A stretch of DNA of 45,820 bases from the NCBI GenBank assembly GCA_025774605.1, contig JALGVR010000009.1, positions 1-45,820 on the forward strand, given 5' to 3'. Position 1 is the stretch's first letter, and every line of letters begins with the position of its first letter. The notes under the pieces were generated by a model that did no database searches, was not told where the DNA came from, and was given only the letters and a program-made list of their open reading frames with translations. Position numbers and translations under genes: made by a program. Source of the DNA: a bacterium (GTDB lineage: Bacteria > Electryoneota > AABM5-125-24 > Hatepunaeales > Hatepunaeaceae). This document shows, one piece after another, positions 1-9,371 of this stretch.

Positions 1-998
1 ATCTGCGTTCTCTTTCTGAGAGGCACAAACACATCCTTGTCCCGGGTTATTACCGTCTTAACGCCTTTCGCTTCCAGTTCTCTCTTCAACCTCAATCCCA
101 CGTCCAGAACGACATCCTTCTCGTAAAGTCCGGTTGGACCGATAGCGCCCGGGTCCTTTCCGCCGTGTCCCGGGTCGATCACCACCACGTCCAGCGCCCA
201 GGCGTCCTTCTCCTCTTCGAGCCGCCTCCGAGCCTCCCGATCCAGACCGGCGCCGCTCCTGCCGCTGAATTCCACGCAGTACAACGGCGGGTCGGTGATC
301 TTCTCGAAGCCGCTGAAGGACGCGCCGCTGTCGGGGGTTATTGTTATCAGCGCGCCCTTGCGAATCCGGCGGGCGTCCAGCTTGTCGATCAGATCGACCA
401 TCCACGAGCGGTTGAACGATGCCGTGTCGATCTCACCACCGGGAAAGAACAGCTCTACGCTTCCGTCGGACAGGGTATCGACCCTGCATTCCAACAGCCT
501 CCCCGCGGGGATTATCACACGCGTACGCCCCGGTTCAACGTCATACCGCACGCCGTAAAGATCGTGGCGCGGCGGAGTTACTATAAGACAGGGCATCGAC
601 GGATCGAAGAGGAGCTCGCCGGGATAGAACTGCGCCAGAACGGCGATCAACGGTCCGACCGACGCCAGGATCCCGTCATCCTTTCGTATTGTCGGCAAAG
701 GCATCTGAATCAGGTCCGGATCCGCCAGCACAAAGGGATTCCCCGACGTAAATATCAATGAACGAACGGGGAGGTCAAGACGAATGCGCCGACCGGATGC
801 CGCACGCTGCCAGCCGATATCCAGATGATCGGCAAAGCTGCCGAGCTCAACCAGCAACTGGTTGTCGGACTGTTCCATCCGGACGGAATCCCTTCTGTCC
901 GGATCGTTCATCCAGTTGATCGCCAGCCAGTCATCAGCAAACAAAACAATGGGATTGAAGCTGACCGATATGAAGAGAATTATCAGCAGGTACCGCAT
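1..998 (-). CDS. N-acetylmuramoyl-L-alanine amidase (Amidase_3 fold with N-terminal AMIN-like region), 3' end runs off the window
   Basis: Reverse-strand translation reads MRYLLIILFISVSFNPIVLFADDWLAINWMND...DVVVIDPGHGGKDPGAIGPTGLYEKDVVLDVGLRLKRELEAKGVKTVITRDKDVFVPLRKRT; DPGHGGKDPGA and the TRD motif are typical of Amidase_3. No stop before base 1, so absent from the ORF track. Confidence 0.9.
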   Translation of the reverse strand, partial: MRYLLIILFISVSFNPIVLFADDWLAINWMNDPDRRDSVRMEQSDNQLLVELGSFADHLDIGWQRAASGRRIRLDLPVRSLIFTSGNPFVLADPDLIQMPLPTIRKDDGILASVGPLIAVLAQFYPGELLFDPSMPCLIVTPPRHDLYGVRYDVEPGRTRVIIPAGRLLECRVDTLSDGSVELFFPGGEIDTASFNRSWMVDLIDKLDARRIRKGALITITPDSGASFSGFEKITDPPLYCVEFSGRSGAGLDREARRRLEEEKDAWALDVVVIDPGHGGKDPGAIGPTGLYEKDVVLDVGLRLKRELEAKGVKTVITRDKDVFVPLRKRTQ

Positions 999-1123
999 AA
1001 AACCATCTTGGGATCTGTTGAACAAGTTGAAGGAGATGCCTGTTGCATTTTGCATGGACAGGAATATACATACCATCCCTTTGAAAATATCCTCCTATTA
1101 TTGTGGGATCAGGAGGGACATCA

Positions 1124-2191
1124 CTACCTCGATCCACCCATAATCGTCCTCCCTGTGATGCGCAGACTGATTGAATCCGCAAGAGCCATTACACATTCAG
1201 CATACGGCGTCGAATGATTGTAGCGCAGAATCACCCTCTTCATCCGGTTGCGGCTGATGTTTCTTTTCCAGCCGTTTGATTTCAGGTATTGGGCTATCGA
1301 GGCGGCGGCGTCACTGACGTTTTCCAGGTCGATCACGCCGTCCTCATCGCCGTCGCGACCGTAGGCGCGAAAGCTTGTCGGTAAAAACTGCGGCAGACCG
1401 AACGCGCCCGCCCATGATCCGTTTGCCCAGGCTATCCGCTCTTCACCCGCCTCTTCCATCAGCATGACCAGCTCGTGCAGTTGTGAGCGCGCCCATCGGG
1501 CGCGCTTCAGCAGCCTGCGCTTCTGTTCCGCTCCGGCATCATCCTCCCCCTTTAACACTTTTTTCAGCACCTCCGTCCGGTCGGCCACCGCCAGACTCCA
1601 GAAGACGTTGAAAACCGCATCATGACCGATATTTATCCCGAAATCGGTCTCAGCTTTCATGATGGCGATTATAATCTCCAGGGGCACGCCATATTGCGCC
1701 GCCGCCCTGGTAATTTCGTCTCCGTTCTCCCGGCGGAATTCCATACATCTGTCCACCGATTGCGGTGTCAGTTGATGCGTGTACAGTTCATCGGTCTCCT
1801 GATGCGTGGAATTCTTGTCCAGCGTGCAGGGCAGAAACCGGGTGCGCTTGTCGACGAGTAATTTTCTCACCAGGGCGACCTCTGCATCAGCCCAGCCCTC
1901 TTCTCCGAGTGTTTTCAGGAGCAGCCGCTTGTATTGATCCGGAATCCACAATATCAGTTTTTCCTGGATCAACGCCTCATCCGGGGAGAGCGTATCCGAA
2001 TCGATCGGCATACCGGGCGGTTCATCGGTGAGTACCATGTCCACAGCCGATCTTGACATCGGCGCGGGCAGGACGGTTTCGACCTTGCCGGAAGCGGTCC
2101 CACCGGAATTGAATCGCCCGCCGACTCCGCTCCACAACAGGGACAGTCCGATCAACGCCAGCAGCAGACCGAATCCCGACCAGCCCCTCAA
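1124..2191 (-). CDS. Lytic murein transglycosylase, MltB-like
   Basis: 355 aa; KAETDFGINIGHDAVFNVFWSLAV and WANGSWAGAFGLPQFLPTSFRAYGRDGDEDGVIDLENVSDAAASIAQYLKSNGW match the MltB/SLT pattern. Confidence 0.88.
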   Translation of the reverse strand: MRGWSGFGLLLALIGLSLLWSGVGGRFNSGGTASGKVETVLPAPMSRSAVDMVLTDEPPGMPIDSDTLSPDEALIQEKLILWIPDQYKRLLLKTLGEEGWADAEVALVRKLLVDKRTRFLPCTLDKNSTHQETDELYTHQLTPQSVDRCMEFRRENGDEITRAAAQYGVPLEIIIAIMKAETDFGINIGHDAVFNVFWSLAVADRTEVLKKVLKGEDDAGAEQKRRLLKRARWARSQLHELVMLMEEAGEERIAWANGSWAGAFGLPQFLPTSFRAYGRDGDEDGVIDLENVSDAAASIAQYLKSNGWKRNISRNRMKRVILRYNHSTPYAECVMALADSISLRITGRTIMGGSR

Positions 2192-2209
2192 ATCACTGTC
2201 CTCATTGTC

Positions 2210-4210
2210 CTATTCCCGATTTCTCTCACCATACTCACTGTCCAAATAAAGTGACATGGAAAGGTACACTTCAACATCACCGCTTCGGTCGCCATCATCC
2301 ACTCGCTGCGTGCGGGCGACCTGAACCGCCAGCCAATTCAGGCGACTCCTTCGCCAAACCAAGGCTCCCGCCCATCGAAAGCCATGCCCCGAAACCCTAA
2401 CCGAAGCAAGCCGATCGGGCAGTTCGGCTTCACCGATATAGAGAGGCAGCGCTGCCGGTGTCGAGAAGAAGCTTGTGGAAATGTAATACCTCAACGGCAT
2501 CCCGGTCAACGAAAACCGGGCGGACCTGCCGGCAATCCTCAAACCGCCCATGGCTCCATAGCCTCTTCCGTCATCATCCGCCCAGCGTTCGGCACCCTCA
2601 AACCATAGCCTGAACCGATACGGGAGGAAGCGCCGCTTCAACTCCCCGTTCAATGTCATCCTCAGCCGGTTTTCCTCGAAATCCGTCGAAGCCGCCTCTT
2701 CACCATGTCCCTCGGTGCCAGACCGGCGACGATACCGGAGAATCAGCTCATCTCCCTGCCTGACCGGAATGCCGAGCTCAAGCGATCCCCTCGAGCCGGT
2801 AAGCGGTGTCGGTACCGTGTAAGTACGCCAGGGTCTTCGCTCCACCTCCAGATGGACTTTAAACCTGTTCACCGGTCCCCGGTTACACCGCCCGCCGAAC
2901 AACATCGCCGCTCCGGACCTGTTCTGTGGGGATCTCCCTCTGGAGAGCAAGCCGGCAAGGCGGTTGATATAATCGGCGGGATAATGATATAATATAGTGC
3001 AGAAATCCCAGTTCAGACTATTGATGTCCCGCCGAGTCAACACAATCTTCCAGGCGGCGTGTCTGTCGTGATCAAAGCTGATTTCGCCGCCCGACTTAAA
3101 ATTCCGGTCTGAAACTCCGCCGGCTATCCCGACTGCTCCGGACCTGTCACCGGTCATTTGAAACCTGTCCCGGGCGGTCAACTCCGGCATAAAAGGCCTG
3201 TCATATCGCGCGGAATAACCGGAAATCCCAAGACTCCACTGTAATCCATTCACTGCTTGATTGTACCTGATACCGCCGCCCAATGCGGTTTCAGTTACGC
3301 TGTCGTCTTTTCGTTTCTCGCCCTCGGTTCGATGCAAGCCGGAATCTGACAGCCTGGTAACATCGCCTTCGTCATCAACTATGGCATCCAATCCAGTATA
3401 GGCACCGAACAGGATTATTTGCAATCTTTCACCGTTCATTTCCATCCCCAATCCGCGAAAACCGGAGTTCTCCCGGGCTTCGACCGCAGGTCTGACACCC
3501 TCGAACGTTCCGGCGTAAGCGGCTTTCGCATCAAATCCCGCTCCAAACACCGGACGTGTGTCGAGCGTCAAGCCGTATCCGGAAGAGACGTGGAAATCAC
3601 CGCCGATTATCGCCAGACGATCAGATCGGTACGCCAGGTAAAACCTGCTCAGATCAGCAGCCGACGGCTCATACTTGTCCTTGTCCACCATGGCGCCCGC
3701 TGTCATTGAGCCGCCGGCAAGCGAAAGCCTCTGCGTCATGCCCAGTGGCGAACCGTCATAGTGTCTGATGTCGTCATCAGCAGCGGAACCGTAACGACGA
3801 TCGGTTCGAACGTGATAGCGCGCCGAAAAGGCTTTCCCGCCCAACGTCATCAAGCCCTCAACGGTTGCGAGCTGTTCTTTTCCGATGACGGTTCGGGCAA
3901 GCAGATCGTTTTTGCTCCTGAATTCTCCCCTCTGATCGCGCGCTCGAACGATCGAAACCGCGCACGAATCATCCATTAAACCGTAAGCCTCCAACTGCCG
4001 GAGACCGGCCCGGTTGATATTCAACGGCCAGGCCTCCATGCCCCAGAGTGCACTTGATTGATCCGTGTACTCCGACCATCCGCCTCCAATCCAGTCGGCA
4101 AGTCTCTCATTATCACCAACAGCGGCAAACCCGCAACAGCAATACAATACGAGGATCATGCACACAGCTCGAATCACCATGAAAAGCTTAGCCCGGCATG
4201 TTGTGACCAA
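2210..4210 (-). CDS. Secreted helix-hairpin-helix protein with a predicted outer-membrane beta-barrel-like body
   Basis: Signal peptide-like N-terminus, then PLNINRAGLRQLEAYGLMDDSCAVSIVRARDQRGEFRSKNDLLA (ComEA-type HhH), followed by alternating beta-strand-rich sequence. Confidence 0.7.
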   Translation of the reverse strand: MVTTCRAKLFMVIRAVCMILVLYCCCGFAAVGDNERLADWIGGGWSEYTDQSSALWGMEAWPLNINRAGLRQLEAYGLMDDSCAVSIVRARDQRGEFRSKNDLLARTVIGKEQLATVEGLMTLGGKAFSARYHVRTDRRYGSAADDDIRHYDGSPLGMTQRLSLAGGSMTAGAMVDKDKYEPSAADLSRFYLAYRSDRLAIIGGDFHVSSGYGLTLDTRPVFGAGFDAKAAYAGTFEGVRPAVEARENSGFRGLGMEMNGERLQIILFGAYTGLDAIVDDEGDVTRLSDSGLHRTEGEKRKDDSVTETALGGGIRYNQAVNGLQWSLGISGYSARYDRPFMPELTARDRFQMTGDRSGAVGIAGGVSDRNFKSGGEISFDHDRHAAWKIVLTRRDINSLNWDFCTILYHYPADYINRLAGLLSRGRSPQNRSGAAMLFGGRCNRGPVNRFKVHLEVERRPWRTYTVPTPLTGSRGSLELGIPVRQGDELILRYRRRSGTEGHGEEAASTDFEENRLRMTLNGELKRRFLPYRFRLWFEGAERWADDDGRGYGAMGGLRIAGRSARFSLTGMPLRYYISTSFFSTPAALPLYIGEAELPDRLASVRVSGHGFRWAGALVWRRSRLNWLAVQVARTQRVDDGDRSGDVEVYLSMSLYLDSEYGERNRE

Positions 4211-4938
4211 CCGAGAGGATACAGGTTGACAGCCGAGAGACTGACCGTAACGGGATTGAGAATAAAGTACACTCCTCCGCCGATCCTGTATGGGTTGTCA
4301 CAGAGAATCAATCTGCAGCCGACCGTTCGTCGGAACTCCTGTTGCATCGCCAGAGTTAGACCGGCTCTACCGCGCCGCGGGACATCTATCGCCAACGACG
4401 TCTCTGTTGCCGGGGCGGCGTTGACTCGGACCGACCCCCAGCAGTTTCTGTCGATGTCCCGGTGTCCGTCCCTGATCGCACCGGTCAGCAGTCCGTCAAT
4501 TCCGCCGGAAGCCGACACGCCCGGCAGAATCAGCCAGTCCAGCTTGAAACCGAGCCCCGGCGCCAAGGCGGAGCCGTATCCCTTAAGGTCAACGCGGTAG
4601 ACATCAGCAATCACGAAAAAACAGGCGTTTCGCAACCGCAGACCGCATTCACCGGAAAGCCTTTGCTCACGGTAGACATCATCCCCCGAAGCCTGGAAGA
4701 CCATTGCCAGGTTCAGCTCTTCTCCCGGAATGAACAGCTCCATCCTGCTGAGGGCAAGCTCAGGCAGTCCGTATTTCTCAATTCTGGCAAAGCCGACCCG
4801 ATGCTTGCCACTGAAGCCTCCACCATGTAACAGGAAATCGGACGGCTTGTCGAAAAAGCCCTCAAAAGCCGCCTGAGCGTTGATTACAAGGGAGATCAAT
4901 ATGACCGCCGCAAACCGATACCGCATCGTGCAAATCAT
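4174..4938 (-). CDS. Hypothetical secreted beta-rich protein, overlapping the HhH protein
   Basis: ORF 4174..5073; signal peptide MICTMRYRFAAVILISLVINAQA suggests a start at 4938 or 4926. Overlaps the downstream gene by 37 bp. Confidence 0.6.
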   Translation of the reverse strand: MICTMRYRFAAVILISLVINAQAAFEGFFDKPSDFLLHGGGFSGKHRVGFARIEKYGLPELALSRMELFIPGEELNLAMVFQASGDDVYREQRLSGECGLRLRNACFFVIADVYRVDLKGYGSALAPGLGFKLDWLILPGVSASGGIDGLLTGAIRDGHRDIDRNCWGSVRVNAAPATETSLAIDVPRRGRAGLTLAMQQEFRRTVGCRLILCDNPYRIGGGVYFILNPVTVSLSAVNLYPLGWSQHAGLSFSW

Positions 4939-5087
4939 GCCGGCATGGGTGGAGAAATGATCTTGTCTGTAGTTCGGAATATCACCCGATCCATCTATTC
5001 TGATAAATTTAATAAAACAGCCATGACTTGACAAACAGGTATATGGATTGTAGATTGAAATTGAGGTAACCATTAAAGTACTTATTT

Positions 5088-5948
5088 GTGATGCTTAACA
5101 AAAGCCATCTCCTGTTGAAAGCAGTTTTATCGGCAATTCTGCTGTATTGTTCGGCCGGAAAGGTTCATGCACAGAGCGTCAGGTCTGAAGTGGTAATCCA
5201 CACCGATCACCTGCCGCTCGATGAACAGAAATACCTTGCGGGACTTGACCGGGAACTGCAGCAGACACTGGACGCGTACAAATGGACGGACGGGTCATAC
5301 AGATACGAGTTGCCGATTCATGTTGAGATATTCTTCGAAAAATACTCGCTTCTCGGCGCCTGGCACAAGTATGAAGCCGGCATTATGGTGGCGATGAAAA
5401 AGGGAATACAACTCCGGGACAAACGCTGGCAATTCAAGATCAACCGCAATATACCGCTGCATATCGGCGAACCGTACGATACGTTCACCGGATTGATAGA
5501 GTACTATATAGTGATGTGTCTCGGTTACGAGGTTGACCTGTTCGGGCCGCTGCATGGTCAGGAATTCTACGACCGGGCTCGCAAAATCGCCGAGAAATCA
5601 CGATTTGAGAACCAGTTTTACGACGGCTGGGATCAACGCCGGGAGCTGGCTGACGATTTCACCCGGAAGGATTCATACAGGAACCTCCGCACCGCCGCCT
5701 TTTACGTTAACGCCGGCTTATATTATCACGGCAAGGGTAACAGTGAAACCGCCGGCGAATACCTGAAGCGCGGCGCGGAAACAGCCATGAAGGAAAGGTC
5801 CGGGATGATGGAACTCCACCGGGATGGTCATATCATAAGATTCGTCGATCTCGAAAAACTGGCTGCCGCACTTGTGCAATTGGAAGAGTTCGATACCTTG
5901 GACAAACTGGCGGATTGGGACAAGGAAAACTCCGAAATTTACCGGTAA
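5088..5948 (+). CDS. Secreted protein resembling the DUF4835 family
   Basis: 286 aa, signal peptide, QSVRSEVVIHTDHLPLDEQKYLAGLDRELQQTLDAYKWTDG...YRYELPIHVEIFFEKYS; fold-level resemblance only. Confidence 0.6.
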   Translation: MMLNKSHLLLKAVLSAILLYCSAGKVHAQSVRSEVVIHTDHLPLDEQKYLAGLDRELQQTLDAYKWTDGSYRYELPIHVEIFFEKYSLLGAWHKYEAGIMVAMKKGIQLRDKRWQFKINRNIPLHIGEPYDTFTGLIEYYIVMCLGYEVDLFGPLHGQEFYDRARKIAEKSRFENQFYDGWDQRRELADDFTRKDSYRNLRTAAFYVNAGLYYHGKGNSETAGEYLKRGAETAMKERSGMMELHRDGHIIRFVDLEKLAAALVQLEEFDTLDKLADWDKENSEIYR

Positions 5949-5971
5949 TTCTCTCTCAATCATTAAAAGGC

Positions 5972-6000
5972 TTGACAACATCTTGAAAAAACTGTAAACT
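5972..6000 (+). promoter_or_regulatory. Sigma70-like promoter, TTGACA-17 bp-TAAACT
   Basis: TTGACA 5972-5977 and TAAACT 5995-6000, spacer 17 bp, just upstream of the 6037 CDS. Confidence 0.6.
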
Positions 6001-6036
6001 GAACATGATATGGATCATTGTAACCGGATATGGGAC

Positions 6037-6444
6037 ATGACTCTCAATAGATCATTCATCCACTTGTTTTTACTGGTGATATTACTGCAGGCATCGCCGG
6101 CTATTGCCCAGGCTCTGGAGAGCTTCACGGCGACCGTCGACGGTCACAGCGTCAAGCTCGAGTGGACGACCAACAGCGAACGGGGCATCACCGGATTTCA
6201 GTTGCAGCGCAGCTTTGACGGACGGAATTTCTATACAATCTGCAAAATGGAGCCTGCTGGAATCGGTCATACATACCGTTACATCGACAACGACCTGTTC
6301 AAAGACGACACACGAACCTTCTACTACCGCCTCGAAATCCGCCGCACCGGCGGACATAAGGAATACAGTCAGACCAGGGAAGTTACGCTCTCATTCTCCG
6401 GCGTACACCGCACCTGGGGCAGCATAAAGGCAATGTTCCGCTAA
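6037..6444 (+). CDS. Small secreted protein with FN3-like/'FTATVDGHSVKLEWTTNSERGITGFQLQRS' domain
   Basis: ORF 6010..6444; start at 6037 (MTLNRSFIHLFLLV) preferred because 6010 lies next to the promoter. Confidence 0.65.
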   Translation: MTLNRSFIHLFLLVILLQASPAIAQALESFTATVDGHSVKLEWTTNSERGITGFQLQRSFDGRNFYTICKMEPAGIGHTYRYIDNDLFKDDTRTFYYRLEIRRTGGHKEYSQTREVTLSFSGVHRTWGSIKAMFR

Positions 6445-6480
6445 AAACAACCCTCTTCACAATCATACAAGGATCGCCAA

Positions 6481-7041
6481 TTGTTTTGTCCTCAATGTGG
6501 ATCCGAGAACGACGACCAAGCGTTGTTCTGCAAGACCTGCGGCGCCAAGCTCACGAACCTGCCTGAAGATACATCACTACAACAACAGATACCAGTTCCC
6601 CCTCCGCGGGTGGACTACGCCGGTTTCTGGCGCCGTTTTGTGGCATTTTTTATCGATGCCATCATCCTGGGCATCGTCACCGGTATTCTAACCTTTATTT
6701 CAGGCGGTTATGGAGGCTTCAACAATTATGCCGATTTCGGTCCCGGCCATTTGGCCGGTATAATGTTCTCAAACAGTTTCTCGATAGTCATCGCCTGGTT
6801 GTATTACGCTCTGATGGAAAGCTCATCCAGGCAGGCAACGCTGGGCAAGATGGCGATCGGTCTGCTTGTAACCGATATGGAAGGTCGCCGGATCACGTTT
6901 ATGCGCGCCACCGGCAGGCATTTCAGCAAGATCATTTCGGGAATGATCCTGATGATCGGCTATTTCATGGCGGGTTTCACGGCGCGCAAGCAGGCGCTGC
7001 ACGATATGATCGCCGGAACGCTGGTGCTGGTGAGCAGGTAG
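6481..7041 (+). CDS. Zinc-ribbon plus RDD family membrane protein
   Basis: TTG start; CPQCGSENDDQALFCKTCGAKL zinc ribbon, then YAGFWRRFVAFFIDAIILGIVTG RDD motif. Confidence 0.85.
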   Translation: MFCPQCGSENDDQALFCKTCGAKLTNLPEDTSLQQQIPVPPPRVDYAGFWRRFVAFFIDAIILGIVTGILTFISGGYGGFNNYADFGPGHLAGIMFSNSFSIVIAWLYYALMESSSRQATLGKMAIGLLVTDMEGRRITFMRATGRHFSKIISGMILMIGYFMAGFTARKQALHDMIAGTLVLVSR

Positions 7042-7062
7042 GCGGTCAGGAGATTTAATCAG

Positions 7063-7114
7063 AAGACACAAAGACACAATGATAATTACTTGCTAATTAG
7101 TGTCTTAGTGTCTT
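7063..7114. terminator. Imperfect inverted repeat between convergent genes, candidate bidirectional terminator
   Basis: aagacacaaagacacaatgataatta ... taattagtgtcttagtgtcttt between the RDD gene and the GrpB remnant. Confidence 0.45.
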
Positions 7115-7124
7115 TATAGTTTGA

Positions 7125-7388
7125 TTATTCCGGATTGTAATATTGCTTAGCTTTGTAGGTAAGCTGTACGATGAACCCGGTTTTGCCTCCCGAATATGCG
7201 ATCCTGTCGTTTGGATACCTCTCCGCAAGCGATAACTTCAGTTCCTGATAGAGCTCAGCTACATCCGGGAACTCGCGCAAATAATCCCTGAAATATAACC
7301 TGTCCCATAACTCCGAATCGCCTTCTCGGTTCGGACATTGTAGGCACCCCCTGAGGTTAAAATTATAGCCTTTTCCTCGTGTCGACAA
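7125..7388 (-). pseudogene. GrpB-family (UPF0157) 3' remnant
   Basis: SELWDRLYFRDYLREFPDVAELYQELKLSLAERYPNDRIAYSGGKTGFI resembles the C-terminal third of GrpB; the preceding 20 or so residues do not, and the N-terminal two thirds are missing. Confidence 0.65.
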
Positions 7389-7492
7389 ATTCGGGGGAAG
7401 ATCACCATTGGTGAAGCACGGGCTAATCCTTAAGGTTCACCGCCCTCTCATATTCGTCCAATAATGTCGCAATGAGCTCTTTGACAGGAACG

Positions 7493-7544
7493 ATTTTATC
7501 TACGCGATACGCATTTGAATTTTATCTACGCGATACGCATTTGA
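7493..7544. repeat. Perfect 26-bp tandem duplication at the 3' end of the nitronate monooxygenase gene
   Basis: attttatctacgcgatacgcatttga at 7493-7518 and again at 7519-7544. Confidence 0.97.
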
Positions 7545-8591
7545 TCCCGCGAAGGCGAATCCCTTTTTAAGCCTTCCCTTCTTCGCATTTGTCAGCGCAA
7601 AGGCTATGCAGTATGGCGCAGTTTCGTAATCACATGTTTTCAAACATTTCCAGGGACACATGAACGGTTTTTTCATCCCCTTAAGGACATCTTCAAGGAA
7701 TTGGTTTTTTATCGCCCTTCCCGGCAATCCTACCGGACTGTCAATTATGACAAGATCATCCTCCTGACAATTTATATAGGTCTCCTTGAATCCCAGCGAA
7801 GCATCACACTCCAGGGTGCCAACAAACCTGGTTGCCATTTGCACGCCCTGAGCGCCCAATTGCAGGAATTTATAGATGTCCGCTCCGGTATAAATGCCCC
7901 CCGCTACAATCACTGGAATATCCTTATCAAATTGCCTCTCAAAGACTTTAATTACGGAGATGACTTCCGTCAGTATCTTCTCCAGCGTATAATCAGGATC
8001 ATCAATCTGCTCCCGCTTGAAACCGAGATGACCACCGGCCAAAGGACCCTCGACAACCACCGCATCTGGAATATGGTTATACGATTTCGCCCAATACTTG
8101 AATACTATATTCGCGGCTCTTGCTGAAGATACTATGGGAACAACCTTGGTTGAAATATTTTTCAGCCTCTCCACCGGTATTTTTCGAGGGCTCCTTAAGG
8201 GAAGTCCGGCGCCGAGGAAGACTATGTCCGCGCCTTCATTCACAGCAACCAGCATAAGATCATCATAATCAGAAGAAGCCACCATTATATTTACACCAAT
8301 AATCCCATCAGTCATTTCCCTTGCTCTTCTAATCTCTTTAGTCAGGGCTCTGATGTTTGCTCCACTGAAATTCCTGCTGAAATCGGTTTCAAGCATACCG
8401 ATGCCGGCAGAGCCGATAACTCCGATTCCACCCTCATTGGCAACAGCGGAGGCTAATCCCGACAGAGAGATCCCAACGCTCATTCCTCCCTGAACGATCG
8501 GTATTTCAGCCTCAAGCGCCCCGATCCTCAACTTTGGCATTTTACTTGAATTCACAAACCATCTCCCTAACATGGCAAGATACTCCTGCAA
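7500..8591 (-). CDS. Nitronate monooxygenase (2-nitropropane dioxygenase-like), C-terminus altered by frameshift
   Basis: MPKLRIGALEAEIPIVQGGMSVGISLSGLASAVANEGGIGVIG and AGGIYTGADIYKFLQLGAQGVQMATRFVGTLECDAS; likely start MPKLRIG at 8540. Confidence 0.9.
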   Translation of the reverse strand: MQEYLAMLGRWFVNSSKMPKLRIGALEAEIPIVQGGMSVGISLSGLASAVANEGGIGVIGSAGIGMLETDFSRNFSGANIRALTKEIRRAREMTDGIIGVNIMVASSDYDDLMLVAVNEGADIVFLGAGLPLRSPRKIPVERLKNISTKVVPIVSSARAANIVFKYWAKSYNHIPDAVVVEGPLAGGHLGFKREQIDDPDYTLEKILTEVISVIKVFERQFDKDIPVIVAGGIYTGADIYKFLQLGAQGVQMATRFVGTLECDASLGFKETYINCQEDDLVIIDSPVGLPGRAIKNQFLEDVLKGMKKPFMCPWKCLKTCDYETAPYCIAFALTNAKKGRLKKGFAFAGSNAYRVDKIQMRIA

Positions 8592-8654
8592 GGATTACAG
8601 GGAATTCTGATTTCAACTCGCAATTCCCATTCGTACAGGGACTCAACGAGCCTG

Positions 8655-9287
8655 CTACATTATCCTCATTTTCAATTCTTCCCACACCTCCCCCGCTTTC
8701 AGCCTCAACTCATCAATACTCCCATCGTTCACAATCACGATGTCCGCCCGGCTGACCTTTTCGTCAATGCCGATCTGACCCTGCAGCCTGCCTTCCGCCT
8801 GCCGGCGGCTTATTCCCAACCGCTTCACAGTCCGCCCGATCAACTGCTCGTACGGCGCTGTCACCACCACAATCCTGTCGAAATCGCCGTCGATCCCCCA
8901 CTCGAAGATGAGCGCGGCGTCGTAGACGATAACACTGTGTGTCTTTGACAGCTTCTGAAATCCCTGGCGGGCAAGCCTGTTCAAGACGGGAAAGGTCAGC
9001 CGGGTCAGGTCCGCCGCGCCGTCCGCAGAGCCGAACGCCGCCTCAGCAAGCTTGCGCCGGATGACCTGTCCTTCCCCGTCGAGGATTTCCCGTCCGAACC
9101 GTTCGGCAAGCTTCCGTCTCAGTTCCGCATCGACCAGCAGCGCCTGTCGACCCATCCCGTCGCCCTCGACAACGCCCGCGCCTGACCTCGCCCAGACCGA
9201 AGCGACAGTCGACTTGCCGGAACCGATCGGTCCGGTCAGACCGATCAGAAGCGTGCCTGATGGAACAGGTCTGGCGAAGATGCTCAT
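8655..9287 (-). CDS. coaE: Dephospho-CoA kinase
   Basis: LIGLTGPIGSGKSTVASVWARSGAGVVEGDGMGRQ; IDEKVSRADIVIVNDGS. Confidence 0.92.
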   Translation of the reverse strand: MSIFARPVPSGTLLIGLTGPIGSGKSTVASVWARSGAGVVEGDGMGRQALLVDAELRRKLAERFGREILDGEGQVIRRKLAEAAFGSADGAADLTRLTFPVLNRLARQGFQKLSKTHSVIVYDAALIFEWGIDGDFDRIVVVTAPYEQLIGRTVKRLGISRRQAEGRLQGQIGIDEKVSRADIVIVNDGSIDELRLKAGEVWEELKMRIM

Positions 9288-9322
9288 GATGGAAATGGGA
9301 TTATACCTGGATTGTATATTTT

Positions 9323-9371
9323 TAAGTCGGTAGTCATTAGTCGGTAGTCGGTAGTCGGTGGTCGTTAGTCC
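9323..9371. repeat. Short tandem repeat based on 7-bp unit agtcggt
   Basis: aagtcggtagtcattagtcggtagtcggtagtcggtggtcgttagtcc between coaE and leuD. Confidence 0.85.

Noticed and set aside
165-761. Plus-strand ORF at the left edge
   Set aside because: Antisense to the amidase gene, which has clear motifs.
9323-9371. agtcggt tandem repeat as a regulatory array
   Set aside because: Short and degenerate, adjacent to gene ends; most simply a replication-slippage microsatellite.
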